5,013 nt of DNA from an uncultured Myxococcales bacterium (GTDB lineage: Bacteria; Myxococcota_A; Bradymonadia; UBA7976; UBA1532): contig CALBMW010000671.1 of the NCBI GenBank assembly GCA_937896275.1, positions 1 through 5,013 of the forward strand. Reading direction: 5' to 3'. A program made the position numbers and the translations under genes. The notes below the pieces were generated by a model. It saw only the letters and a program-made list of their open reading frames with translations. It had not been told where the DNA came from and searched no databases. Shown one piece after another: positions 1 to 4,861 of the stretch (positions are counted from its first letter, which is position 1; every line of letters begins with the position of its first letter).

Positions 1-120
1 CTGTCTTTGCTGGCCTCGTGGGCGCTGTCTTTGCTGGCCTCGTGGGCGCTGTCTTTGCTGGCCTCGTGGGCGCTGTCTTTGCTGGCCTCGTGGGCGCTGT
101 CTTCGCGGGCCTCGTGAGCG
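1..120 (-). repeat. 24-bp in-frame tandem repeat in tig (about 5 units, continues past edge)
   Basis: Four perfect 24-bp units lie at 1-24, 25-48, 49-72 and 73-96 on the plus strand. A fifth, diverged unit is at 97-120. The period is a multiple of three, so the array keeps frame and encodes the octapeptide SAHEASKD on the minus strand. The preceding degenerate stretch (HEHGAHEAGAHEARED) looks like older, decayed units. The perfect units are nearest the window edge, so the array probably extends further. Confidence 0.95.
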
Positions 121-1469
121 CCGGCTTCGTGAGCGCCGTGCTCGTGTTCGTCGGCATGCCCGTGGTCGTGCGCGGGAACGTCCTGCTCGACGGTCGTCAC
201 GTTAGCCCTGACCAAGAGAAAATCAAGCACCTTGTCCTGGCGCATTCGACGCTGCAAACCGGCCCGACGATTCGGATCGCGGTAGGCCGTGCGCAGCCGA
301 GCGCCGTACTCGCCCATCACGCGCACCATCTTCTCGATCTGGGCGTTGACCTCGGCGAGGTCGACATCGATCGCCTCCTTGTCTGCGATCTCGTCGAGCA
401 CGAGCTCCGCGCGGACCTCGGCGATCACCTCTTCGCGGAGCGCGTCGAGCTTGCCCTCCACGTCGGCGCGAGCCTCGTCGAACGAGGCCCCCCCCTGCAC
501 CGCCTCGGTGACCAGCGTGCTGCGCTTCTGCTCGGTGCCGCTGTCGACGAGGCTGTCCGGGAGCGGGAAGTCGTATTGCGCGGCGAGCCGGGCACGCAGG
601 ACCTTCTTGGCCTCCTCATCGGCGCCGTCATTGAAGCGCGCCTCGATCCGGGCCTTGAGCTGCACCTTGACGGCGTCCAGGTTCTCGCTGCCCAGGTGAT
701 CGGCGAGGGGCTGCCCGATCTCGGGGACCGTCTTGACCTTGAGGTCCTTCAGCGTGCAGGCGAAGATCGCCTGCTTGCCGGCAAGGCTCTCGGCGCCGTA
801 ATCCGCGGGAAACGTGACCCTGACCTCGCAGGGCGCGCCGACGGTCTGCCCGACGATCTGCTCCTCGAAGCCCGGGATGAAGCGACCGCTGCCCAGCTCC
901 AGCTCGGCGTCCTCGGCCGTTCCGCCGGGGAAGGCCTCCCCGTCGACGCTGCCCGCGTAGTCCAGCACGGCCATGTCGCCGGTCTGGGCCACGGTCCGAT
1001 CCTCGACCGGCGTCCAGGTGGCGAGCTGCTCGGCGAGGTGCTCGAGCTCGTGATCGACGACCGCCTCCGACGCCACGAAGACCTCACGCTCGACGGTCAA
1101 GCTGTCATAGGGCTGCAGCGCGATGGTCGGCGTCACGTCGACGGTGATGCTGAAATGGAAGTCCTGGCCCTGGGCCACCCCAGCGCCGGTGTCGAGCTCG
1201 GGCTCGCCGATCGGGTTGATCGACAGATCGCCCATGGCCTGGCGCCAACCGTCGGTCAGCAAGCGCTCGGTCACCTCGGCGGTCGCCTGGTCACCGAAGC
1301 GCTTGCGCAGGTGGCTCATCGGCACCTTGCCCTTGCGGAAGCCCGGCAGGCTCACGCGCTGGGCGATCTGCTGGTAGGCCCTCGAGAAACCGGCGTCGAC
1401 CTTGGCGGCGGGCACGGTGATCCGCACGCGCTTGCGAACGGGGCTGAGCTCATCGATGTCAAGCTGCAT
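1..1469 (-). CDS. tig: Trigger factor, 3' end outside window, with His-rich repetitive C-terminal tail
   Basis: Trigger factor is the ribosome-bound chaperone and peptidyl-prolyl isomerase that meets nascent chains at the exit tunnel. The ATG at 1469 gives MQLDIDEL, the usual N-terminus of the family. The ribosome-binding signature GFRKGKVP falls at residues 43-50, the same positions as in E. coli. An FKBP-type PPIase domain spans about 158-248 (GDMAVLDYAGSVDGEAF, then GRFIPGFEEQIVG and VTFPADYGAE). A helical chaperone domain covers about 249-430. The normal protein would end near residue 430, but here the frame stays open to the window edge (489 complete codons). It adds a tail from residue 434 with 11 histidines, finishing in four copies of SAHEASKD. 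Only a weak GAG lies upstream of the ATG, with no strong Shine-Dalgarno. In related genomes clpP and clpX often follow tig; that region is not in view. Identity is certain; the function of the tail is unknown. Confidence 0.97.
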   Translation of the reverse strand, partial: MQLDIDELSPVRKRVRITVPAAKVDAGFSRAYQQIAQRVSLPGFRKGKVPMSHLRKRFGDQATAEVTERLLTDGWRQAMGDLSINPIGEPELDTGAGVAQGQDFHFSITVDVTPTIALQPYDSLTVEREVFVASEAVVDHELEHLAEQLATWTPVEDRTVAQTGDMAVLDYAGSVDGEAFPGGTAEDAELELGSGRFIPGFEEQIVGQTVGAPCEVRVTFPADYGAESLAGKQAIFACTLKDLKVKTVPEIGQPLADHLGSENLDAVKVQLKARIEARFNDGADEEAKKVLRARLAAQYDFPLPDSLVDSGTEQKRSTLVTEAVQGGASFDEARADVEGKLDALREEVIAEVRAELVLDEIADKEAIDVDLAEVNAQIEKMVRVMGEYGARLRTAYRDPNRRAGLQRRMRQDKVLDFLLVRANVTTVEQDVPAHDHGHADEHEHGAHEAGAHEAREDSAHEASKDSAHEASKDSAHEASKDSAHEASKD

Positions 1470-1494
1470 GTGCGTCTCGCTGCGCCGGGGCGCC

Positions 1495-1583
1495 TGTGCT
1501 GGTCGGATGAACTGTGCTGGTCGGATGAACTGTGCTGGTCGGATGAACTGTGCTGGTCGGATGAACTGTGCTGGTCGGATGAA
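1495..1583. repeat. 18-bp tandem repeat, 5 copies, in the tRNA-Leu/tig spacer
   Basis: The plus-strand unit is tgtgctggtcggatgaac. Four perfect copies run from 1495 to 1566, and a fifth at 1567-1583 matches over 17 bases. The array lies in the 168-bp spacer between tRNA-Leu and tig and ends 25 bp before the tig ATG. In the tig frame it would read FIRPAQ repeated, but there is no ATG, GTG or TTG upstream in that frame within the spacer, so I treat it as untranslated 5' leader. The unit contains no clear promoter hexamers or strong inverted repeat. Confidence 0.95.
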
Positions 1584-1637
1584 GGATGGCGCTCCCGCCG
1601 GGCGGCACGCGATGAAGTTGGTCGTCGAACGGAGCGG

Positions 1638-1719
1638 TGCGAGGAGGGGGAGTCGAACCCCCACGGTGTGAACCGCTGGAACCTAAATCCAGTGCGTCTG
1701 CCAGTTCCGCCATCCTCGC
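1638..1719 (-). tRNA. tRNA-Leu(TAG)
   Basis: This is a complete class II tRNA. The acceptor stem GCGAGGA pairs with TCCTCGC. The D arm reads GCGGAACTGGCAGACGC, the anticodon stem is CTGGA/TCCAG, and the loop TTTAGGT gives anticodon UAG (1683-1685). A long variable arm (CGGT-TCAC-ACCG) and the T arm GGGGG-TTCGACT-CCCCC follow. The discriminator is A. The next bases are CCG, so CCA is not encoded and must be added enzymatically. It is the last tRNA of the cluster and lies one base from the encoded CCA of the preceding tRNA-Lys. No T-rich terminator follows it. Confidence 0.97.
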
Positions 1720-1720
1720 G

Positions 1721-1796
1721 TGGTGGGCCATGAAGGAATCGAACCTTCAACCTGCGGATTAAGAGTCCGTTGCTCTGCCAATTGAGCTAATGGCCC
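1721..1796 (-). tRNA. tRNA-Lys(CTT), copy with encoded CCA
   Basis: The tRNA body is 1724-1796, and an encoded CCA occupies 1721-1723. The acceptor GGGCCAT pairs with ATGGCCC. The D arm is GCTCAATTGGCAGAGC, the loop CTCTTAA gives anticodon CUU (1761-1763), and the T arm is GAAGG-TTCGATT-CCTTC. The discriminator is A. The anticodon stem ACGGA/TCCGC has an A27-C43 mismatch. The gene is identical to the copy at 1854-1926 over the tRNA body. Only one base separates its CCA from tRNA-Leu. Confidence 0.96.
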
Positions 1797-1928
1797 CCGA
1801 AGCAAGGATGGATTCGGTCGATCGGTCGCGGCGTACGGCAGGGCGGTGGGAAGTGGGCCATGAAGGAATCGAACCTTCAACCTGCGGATTAAGAGTCCGT
1901 TGCTCTGCCAATTGAGCTAATGGCCCCC
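1723..1928. repeat. Direct duplication of a 76-bp tRNA-Lys block
   Basis: Positions 1723-1798 and 1853-1928 are identical, offset by 130 bp. Identity stops within a few bases of the tRNA ends on both sides. The duplicated block is therefore essentially the tRNA gene itself, not a larger segment. The 54-bp interval 1799-1852 is unique sequence with no gene or promoter that I can see. Confidence 0.93.
1854..1926 (-). tRNA. tRNA-Lys(CTT), copy without encoded CCA
   Basis: The sequence matches the tRNA-Lys at 1724-1796, with anticodon CUU at 1891-1893. It has the same acceptor, D arm and T arm and the same A27-C43 mismatch. After discriminator A the DNA reads CTT instead of CCA, so this copy needs CCA addition after processing. 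It is the first of the tandem pair in transcription order and follows a 155-bp spacer. Confidence 0.96.
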
Positions 1929-2081
1929 TCGATCCCGCACCGCACCCCGTACGAAACATGGGTCAGCGCCGCCGCCGGGCGAGAAGATGCCCGATACACC
2001 GCTCGCGAACGCCGCTCGGCGCAGGCGCCCGCGAACGGCGCCGACCCAGTCGAGCCTGCCGCGACAGAAGACCACGCACGG
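1927..2081 (-). other. 155-bp spacer inside the tRNA cluster, with GC hairpin at 2024-2042
   Basis: This is the longest gap in the tRNA cluster. I found no tRNA remnant, open reading frame with a plausible start, or promoter hexamers in it. One perfect inverted repeat, GGCGCC-N7-GGCGCC (2024-2042), could form a hairpin. It has no following T-run, so it is not a classical intrinsic terminator. It may be a processing or pausing structure, or simply reflect high GC. Confidence 0.35.
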
Positions 2082-2155
2082 CGCGCCCGGCAGGAATCGA
2101 ACCTGCGACCTGCGGATTCGAAGTCCGACGCTCTATCCAACTGAGCTACGGGCGC
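2082..2155 (-). tRNA. tRNA-Arg(TCG)
   Basis: The acceptor GCGCCCG pairs with CGGGCGC. The D arm is GCTCAGTTGGATAGAGC, the loop CTTCGAA gives anticodon UCG (2119-2121), and the T arm is GCAGG-TTCGATT-CCTGC. The discriminator is G. CCA is not encoded (the next bases are CCG). The 27-43 pair of the anticodon stem is T-C, a mismatch. It lies 20 bp downstream of tRNA-His. Confidence 0.96.
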
Positions 2156-2175
2156 GTGCAAACAGTCAAGGGATG

Positions 2176-2249
2176 GGAGGATAACGGGGCTCGAACCCGC
2201 GACTTTCGGAACCACAATCCGACGCTCTACCGACTGAGCTATATCCTCC
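2176..2249 (-). tRNA. tRNA-His(GTG)
   Basis: The acceptor GAGGATA pairs with TATCCTC. A G at position -1 (2249) faces discriminator C73 (2176), the identity signature of tRNA-His. The D arm is GCTCAGTCGGTAGAGC. The anticodon stem TCGGA/TCCGA with loop TTGTGGT gives GUG (2213-2215). The T arm is GCGGG-TTCGAGC-CCCGT. The 3' flank after C73 reads CAT, so CCA is not fully encoded. Only 4 bp separate it from the upstream tRNA-Arg(TCT). Confidence 0.96.
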
Positions 2250-2253
2250 GCAG

Positions 2254-2327
2254 TACGCCTGGGTGGACTCGAACCACCGACCGGCGGATTAGAAGTCCGC
2301 TGCTCTATCCGGCTGAGCTACAGGCGC
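2254..2327 (-). tRNA. tRNA-Arg(TCT)
   Basis: The acceptor GCGCCTG pairs with CAGGCGT, with a terminal G1-U72 wobble. The D arm is GCTCAGCCGGATAGAGC. The anticodon stem GCGGA/TCCGC with loop CTTCTAA gives UCU (2291-2293). The T arm is GGTGG-TTCGAGT-CCACC. The discriminator is A. The flank reads CTG, so CCA is not encoded. A 61-bp spacer (2328-2388) without visible signals separates it from tRNA-Pro. Confidence 0.96.
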
Positions 2328-2388
2328 TCGGGCGGCAGTCTCGACTGACCAACTTTCAAAGAACACGCTTCGGCGACTCGCCTGGGGG

Positions 2389-2462
2389 TCGGGGTGAGAG
2401 GATTCGAACCTCCGACCACCAGTTCCCAAAACTGGTGCGCTACCAGACTGCGCTACACCCCG
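2389..2462 (-). tRNA. tRNA-Pro(TGG)
   Basis: This is the first tRNA of the seven-gene cluster. The acceptor CGGGGTG pairs with CACCCCG, and the D arm is GCGCAGTCTGGTAGCGC. The anticodon stem CCAGT/ACTGG with loop TTTGGGA gives UGG (2426-2428). The T arm is GGAGG-TTCGAAT-CCTCT. The discriminator is A, followed by CCC, so CCA is not encoded. Its 5' end lies 24 bp downstream of a promoter-like -10 element. Confidence 0.96.
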
Positions 2463-2486
2463 AGAAGGCGGCACCGAAGACGCGAA

Positions 2487-2515
2487 AGGGTATCGGTGGC
2501 GCCCCTATGCGTCAA
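2487..2515 (-). promoter_or_regulatory. Sigma70-type promoter for the tRNA-Pro to tRNA-Leu cluster
   Basis: On the minus strand a -35 TTGACG (2515-2510) is followed by exactly 17 bp and a -10 TACCCT (2492-2487). The -35 overlaps the rdgB stop codon TGA. The bases right after the -10 are TTCGCGTCT, identical to the sequence at the same place in the tRNA-Thr promoter. The -10 matches consensus at only 3 of 6 positions; the conserved geometry and shared discriminator are the main support. A GC-rich discriminator is the known hallmark of stringently controlled stable-RNA promoters. Confidence 0.72.
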
Positions 2516-3135
2516 CGAAAAATATGGCGCAGCAGCGGCAGCAGGGTGCGCGCGGCACGGCCGCGATGGCTGACGGCATGCTTCGCGTCGCTCGGCAGCT
2601 CGGCCGTGGTCCGTCCGTCGGGCATCTCGAAGATGGGGTCGTACCCGAAGCCGTCGGCGCCGCGGGGGGCCCGGGCCAGGACGCCCTCCACCACGCCGCG
2701 CGCGCACACGCAGCCATCCTGCCGCCAGGTACCGTCGGGGAGCGGGCCGTCCGCGGGCAGGCCCGCCACCGCGATGACGGCGGTGAACCGGGCTCGCCGG
2801 TCGGTCGCGTCGGCGGTGGCCGCGAGCAGCGCGTCGAGGCGGTCGCGGTCGCTGCCCGGGACGTAGCGGGCCGAGTGGACCCCGGGCGCCCAGTTCAGGG
2901 CCGCCACCTCGATGCCGCTGTCGTCGGCGAGGCAGATCGCGCCGGTGTGAGCGTGGGCCGCGCACGCCTTCTTGATCGCGTTGCCCGCGAAGTCGGGGGC
3001 GTCCTCGATGACCGGGGGCATGGGCGGGAAGTCCGCCAGCGACGCGAGCGGCAGGCCCGGCAAGATCTGCTGGAACTCGCCCAGCTTGTGGGCGTTGTGG
3101 GTGGCGACGACGAGCCGCTGGGGAGGAGCGCTCAC
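2512..3135 (-). CDS. rdgB: dITP/XTP pyrophosphatase (Ham1/RdgB family)
   Basis: This 207-residue enzyme belongs to the family that hydrolyses non-canonical purine triphosphates (dITP, ITP, XTP) to monophosphate plus pyrophosphate, keeping deaminated bases out of nucleic acids. It is expected in the cytoplasm as a dimer. Visible family motifs are THNAHKLGEF (residues 12-21, nucleotide binding), LADDSGIEV (69-77, with the catalytic/metal Asp pair 71-72), PGVHSARY (84-91), GADGFGYDPIF (159-169) and SHRGRAAR (189-196). Length is normal for the family. The start is the GTG at 3135, which overlaps the rph TGA as GTGA and has a GAGG seven bases upstream. The same frame stays open far upstream inside rph, but that extension lacks homology. 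Its stop lies within the promoter of the tRNA cluster. Confidence 0.97.
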   Translation of the reverse strand: MSAPPQRLVVATHNAHKLGEFQQILPGLPLASLADFPPMPPVIEDAPDFAGNAIKKACAAHAHTGAICLADDSGIEVAALNWAPGVHSARYVPGSDRDRLDALLAATADATDRRARFTAVIAVAGLPADGPLPDGTWRQDGCVCARGVVEGVLARAPRGADGFGYDPIFEMPDGRTTAELPSDAKHAVSHRGRAARTLLPLLRHIFR

Positions 3136-3872
3136 GGGTGCGCCTCGGGCAGCTCGAGGCCGGCTCCCAGCAAGGCCAGGCGCTGGGCCGAGAAGAGCGT
3201 GCCGAGCGCCGCGTCGGCGTAGGCCACCATCTCGAGGAGCTGGTCGTGCGTGTAGACGCGGCCCTCGGCGGTGCCTTGAATCTCGACGATGCCCGCGGGG
3301 GTGCCGACGTAGTTGAGGTCGACGTTGGCGGTGCTGTCCTCGCCATAGTCCAGATCGGTGAGCACGCCGTCGCCGACCACGCCCACGCTGACCGCGGCGA
3401 GGGCGGCCGGCGGCACGAAGCGGCGGGCGTCGGCCTGGGCGGCGTGCCGCAACGCGAGGCAAGCGGCCACCCAGGCCCCCGTGATCGAGGCGCAGCGCGT
3501 GCCACCGTCGGCCTGGACGACGTCGCAATCCAGCCACAGCGTGCGGGGTCCGAGCGCGTCCAGATCCACGGCGGCCCTCAGGCTGCGACCGATGAGGCGC
3601 TGGATCTCGGCCGTGCGGCCGCCGACGCCACTGCGCTCGCGGCGAAAGCGGGGGCGTGTGGCGCCGGGCAGCAGGGCGTACTCGGCGGTGAGCCAGCCGC
3701 CGCCACTGCCCGCGCGGTGCGCCGGGACGCGGTCTTCGAGGGTGGCGCTGCACAGGACATGGGTGTGACCCCAGCGGACGAGCACGCTGCCGGCGACCTC
3801 GCGCTGAAGGCCAATCTCGAAGGTCACCGGGCGCAGCTCGTCGGCGCGGCGGCCGTCAGGGCGTAGGGACAT
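3132..3872 (-). CDS. rph: RNase PH, tRNA 3'-end processing phosphorolytic exoribonuclease
   Basis: RNase PH uses phosphate to trim nucleotides from the 3' ends of tRNA precursors and other RNAs, acting as a cytoplasmic hexameric ring. The 246-residue length is typical. Motifs in order are RPDGRRADELRP (4-15), GWLTAEYALLPGAT (59-72), RTAEIQRLIGRSLRAAVD (86-103), LDCDVVQADGGTRCASITGA (114-133), and DLDYGEDSTANVDLNYV (173-189), then IQGTAEG. Arg86 and Arg126 match the phosphate-binding arginines known in the family, and Asp179 and Asp185 the likely metal ligands, so it should be active. The ATG at 3872 has a GAGG six bases upstream and overlaps the amidase end by 17 bp. Most tRNAs next door lack encoded CCA, so mature 3'-end formation in this genome depends on trimming plus CCA addition. 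Confidence 0.97.
   Translation of the reverse strand: MSLRPDGRRADELRPVTFEIGLQREVAGSVLVRWGHTHVLCSATLEDRVPAHRAGSGGGWLTAEYALLPGATRPRFRRERSGVGGRTAEIQRLIGRSLRAAVDLDALGPRTLWLDCDVVQADGGTRCASITGAWVAACLALRHAAQADARRFVPPAALAAVSVGVVGDGVLTDLDYGEDSTANVDLNYVGTPAGIVEIQGTAEGRVYTHDQLLEMVAYADAALGTLFSAQRLALLGAGLELPEAHP
3143..3146 (-). promoter_or_regulatory. Ribosome binding site of rdgB
   Basis: GAGG lies seven bases upstream of the GTG at 3135, inside the last codons of rph. Together with the GTGA overlap it supports this start and translational coupling. Confidence 0.7.
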
Positions 3873-4752
3873 GAGACACCTCGTGTACTTGGCGGGGCGC
3901 GAGCACCAGGCGGCCGAAGTCGAGCACGCCGTCGGCCAGGGCGCGCGCGATGGCGATCTGTCCTTCGGGCGAGACGACGAAGCGACCTTCGCGCGGGTGG
4001 TTGATGAAGCCGATCTCGCACACGACGGCCGGCATGGCGGCGCCCATCAGTACGAAGAAGGGGGCCTGCCGGACCCCGCGGTTCGGGAAGGGGCTGGCGG
4101 CGGTCATGCGGTCCTGGATGAGGGCCGCGAGGCGGCCGGCGTCCCCGTGGGCGCGCTGACGGGTGAGGTCGAGCAGGATGTCCTGCACGGCGTCGGCCTC
4201 GGGCAGCCCGGCGCCGGCGGCGTGGGCCACGGCGGTGGGCTCCGCGTTCTCGAAGGCCACGAGACGGCGCGCCGCCTCGTCCGTGGCGCTCACCGCAAGG
4301 AAGAAGGTCTCGTGGCCCACCGGTCCGGCCCGCTCGGTGGCGTTGAGGTGGACGCTGACGAAGACGTCGGCGGCGAGGCGGTTGGCGAGGCCGATGCGGG
4401 CTTTGAGTGACAGCTCGCGGTCCTCCTCGCGGGTCATCACGACGCTGACGCCCGCTGCCCGCAGGTGGGCGGCGAGGCGTTCGGCGATCGCGAGCGTGTG
4501 GTGCTTCTCGAATCGACCGGGATCGAAGCGGGCGGGGGCGCCTTCGTTGGCGCCCCCGTGGCCCGGGTCGACGACGACCAAGCGCAGGCCGGGGGCGTCG
4601 GCGCGGGCCTGCAGCGGGGCCCACAGCGTCAGCACCGCGACGAGGAGCGCACTCCGCCGCCGCGCCGGGCCTCGTTTGGGGGCGCGGCGACCGATGGTGA
4701 GGAGGCGACCGATGGTGAGGAGGCGACCGATGGTGAGGAGGCGATGCTGCAA
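3856..4752 (-). CDS. Secreted N-acetylmuramoyl-L-alanine amidase (Amidase_3); start uncertain
   Basis: This zinc amidase of the AmiA/B/C type cuts the bond between MurNAc and L-Ala in peptidoglycan, acting outside the inner membrane in cell separation or wall remodelling. A signal peptide is visible: basic RRR at 31-33, then the hydrophobic run SALLVAVLTLWAPLQA, with likely cleavage near ARA-DA (about 51). Catalytic-domain motifs are VVVDPGHGG (Zn ligand His65), FEK (Zn ligand Glu82), VSVHLNA (Zn ligand His135) and VCEIGFINH (catalytic Glu246). There is no AMIN or SPOR domain, so it is a minimal enzyme of about 298 residues. I chose the TTG at 4752 because it is the only in-frame ATG, GTG or TTG between the upstream tRNA and the signal peptide. 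It lies only 8 bases from the tRNA CCA and has no Shine-Dalgarno. The next candidate, GTG at 4635, would cut into the signal peptide. Residues 5-22 are three LLTIGR repeats. Confidence 0.88.
   Translation of the reverse strand: MQHRLLTIGRLLTIGRLLTIGRRAPKRGPARRRSALLVAVLTLWAPLQARADAPGLRLVVVDPGHGGANEGAPARFDPGRFEKHHTLAIAERLAAHLRAAGVSVVMTREEDRELSLKARIGLANRLAADVFVSVHLNATERAGPVGHETFFLAVSATDEAARRLVAFENAEPTAVAHAAGAGLPEADAVQDILLDLTRQRAHGDAGRLAALIQDRMTAASPFPNRGVRQAPFFVLMGAAMPAVVCEIGFINHPREGRFVVSPEGQIAIARALADGVLDFGRLVLAPRQVHEVSHVPTP
3879..3882 (-). promoter_or_regulatory. Ribosome binding site of rph
   Basis: GAGG lies six bases upstream of the rph ATG at 3872, inside the 3' end of the amidase gene. It fixes the rph start and implies translation coupled to the amidase. 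Confidence 0.75.
4687..4746. repeat. 18-bp tandem repeat, 3 copies plus a partial, at the amidase 5' end
   Basis: The plus-strand unit is gcgaccgatggtgaggag, with perfect copies at 4687-4704, 4705-4722 and 4723-4740 and a six-base remnant at 4741-4746. On the minus strand, in the amidase frame, each unit encodes LLTIGR. The array sits between the end of tRNA-Thr and the signal peptide. Copy-number change would not shift the reading frame. Confidence 0.95.
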
Positions 4753-4760
4753 GAACAGAG

Positions 4761-4836
4761 TGGAGCCGACAGTCGGACTTGAACCGACGACCTGCTCATT
4801 ACGAGTGAGCTGCTCTACCAACTGAGCTATGTCGGC
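4761..4836 (-). tRNA. tRNA-Thr(CGT), with encoded CCA
   Basis: The tRNA body is 4764-4836, with encoded CCA at 4761-4763. The acceptor GCCGACA pairs with TGTCGGC, and the D arm is GCTCAGTTGGTAGAGC. The anticodon stem GCTCA/TGAGC with loop CTCGTAA gives CGU (4801-4803). The T arm is GTCGG-TTCAAGT-CCGAC, and the discriminator is T. The gene leads the amidase-rph-rdgB run, and no terminator is visible between it and the amidase. The downstream mRNA may therefore be released by tRNA processing. Confidence 0.96.
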
Positions 4837-4861
4837 GCTGCGACGGAAGTCGAGACGCGAA

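Noticed and set aside
1495..1583. The 18-bp array as a CRISPR or as an N-terminal peptide repeat (HPTSTV, SSDQHS or FIRPAQ).
   Set aside because: The copies are contiguous with no spacers, so it is not a CRISPR. None of the frames has a supported start, and the tig frame lacks a start codon upstream of MQLDIDEL within the spacer.
18..1733. A 571-codon plus-strand open frame with GAVFAGLV repeats at its start, resembling a hydrophobic or membrane protein.
   Set aside because: It is the antisense shadow of tig, tRNA-Leu and the repeat. The minus strand carries clear trigger factor motifs throughout, and the plus frame has no family similarity and runs through a tRNA gene.
2024..2042. The GGCGCC hairpin as an intrinsic terminator splitting the tRNA cluster.
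   Set aside because: No T-run follows on the minus strand and no new promoter is seen before tRNA-Lys, so termination here is not supported.
1638..2462. tRNA cluster as an attachment site with integrated mobile DNA.
   Set aside because: No integrase, no direct repeat of a tRNA 3' end beyond the intact Lys duplicate, and no foreign genes are present between the tRNAs.
1683..2474. Several small minus-strand open frames with peptides like GPLAQLAEQRTLNPQVEGSIPSWP.
   Set aside because: These are conceptual translations of tRNA genes, a common annotation artefact. The cloverleaf structures explain the sequence fully.
1958..2866. A 302-codon plus-strand open frame crossing the tRNA cluster.
   Set aside because: It translates the antisense of five tRNA genes and the end of rdgB, with no recognisable domain.
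2512..3753. Extension of rdgB to 413 residues, as a fused protein.
   Set aside because: The upstream part is an out-of-frame reading of rph, which has full RNase PH motifs. The GTGA overlap and GAGG site fix the rdgB start at 3135.
3138..3866. Long plus-strand open frames opposite rph and the amidase.
   Set aside because: They arise from GC-rich codon bias on the coding strand. The minus-strand genes carry catalytic motifs and the plus frames carry none.
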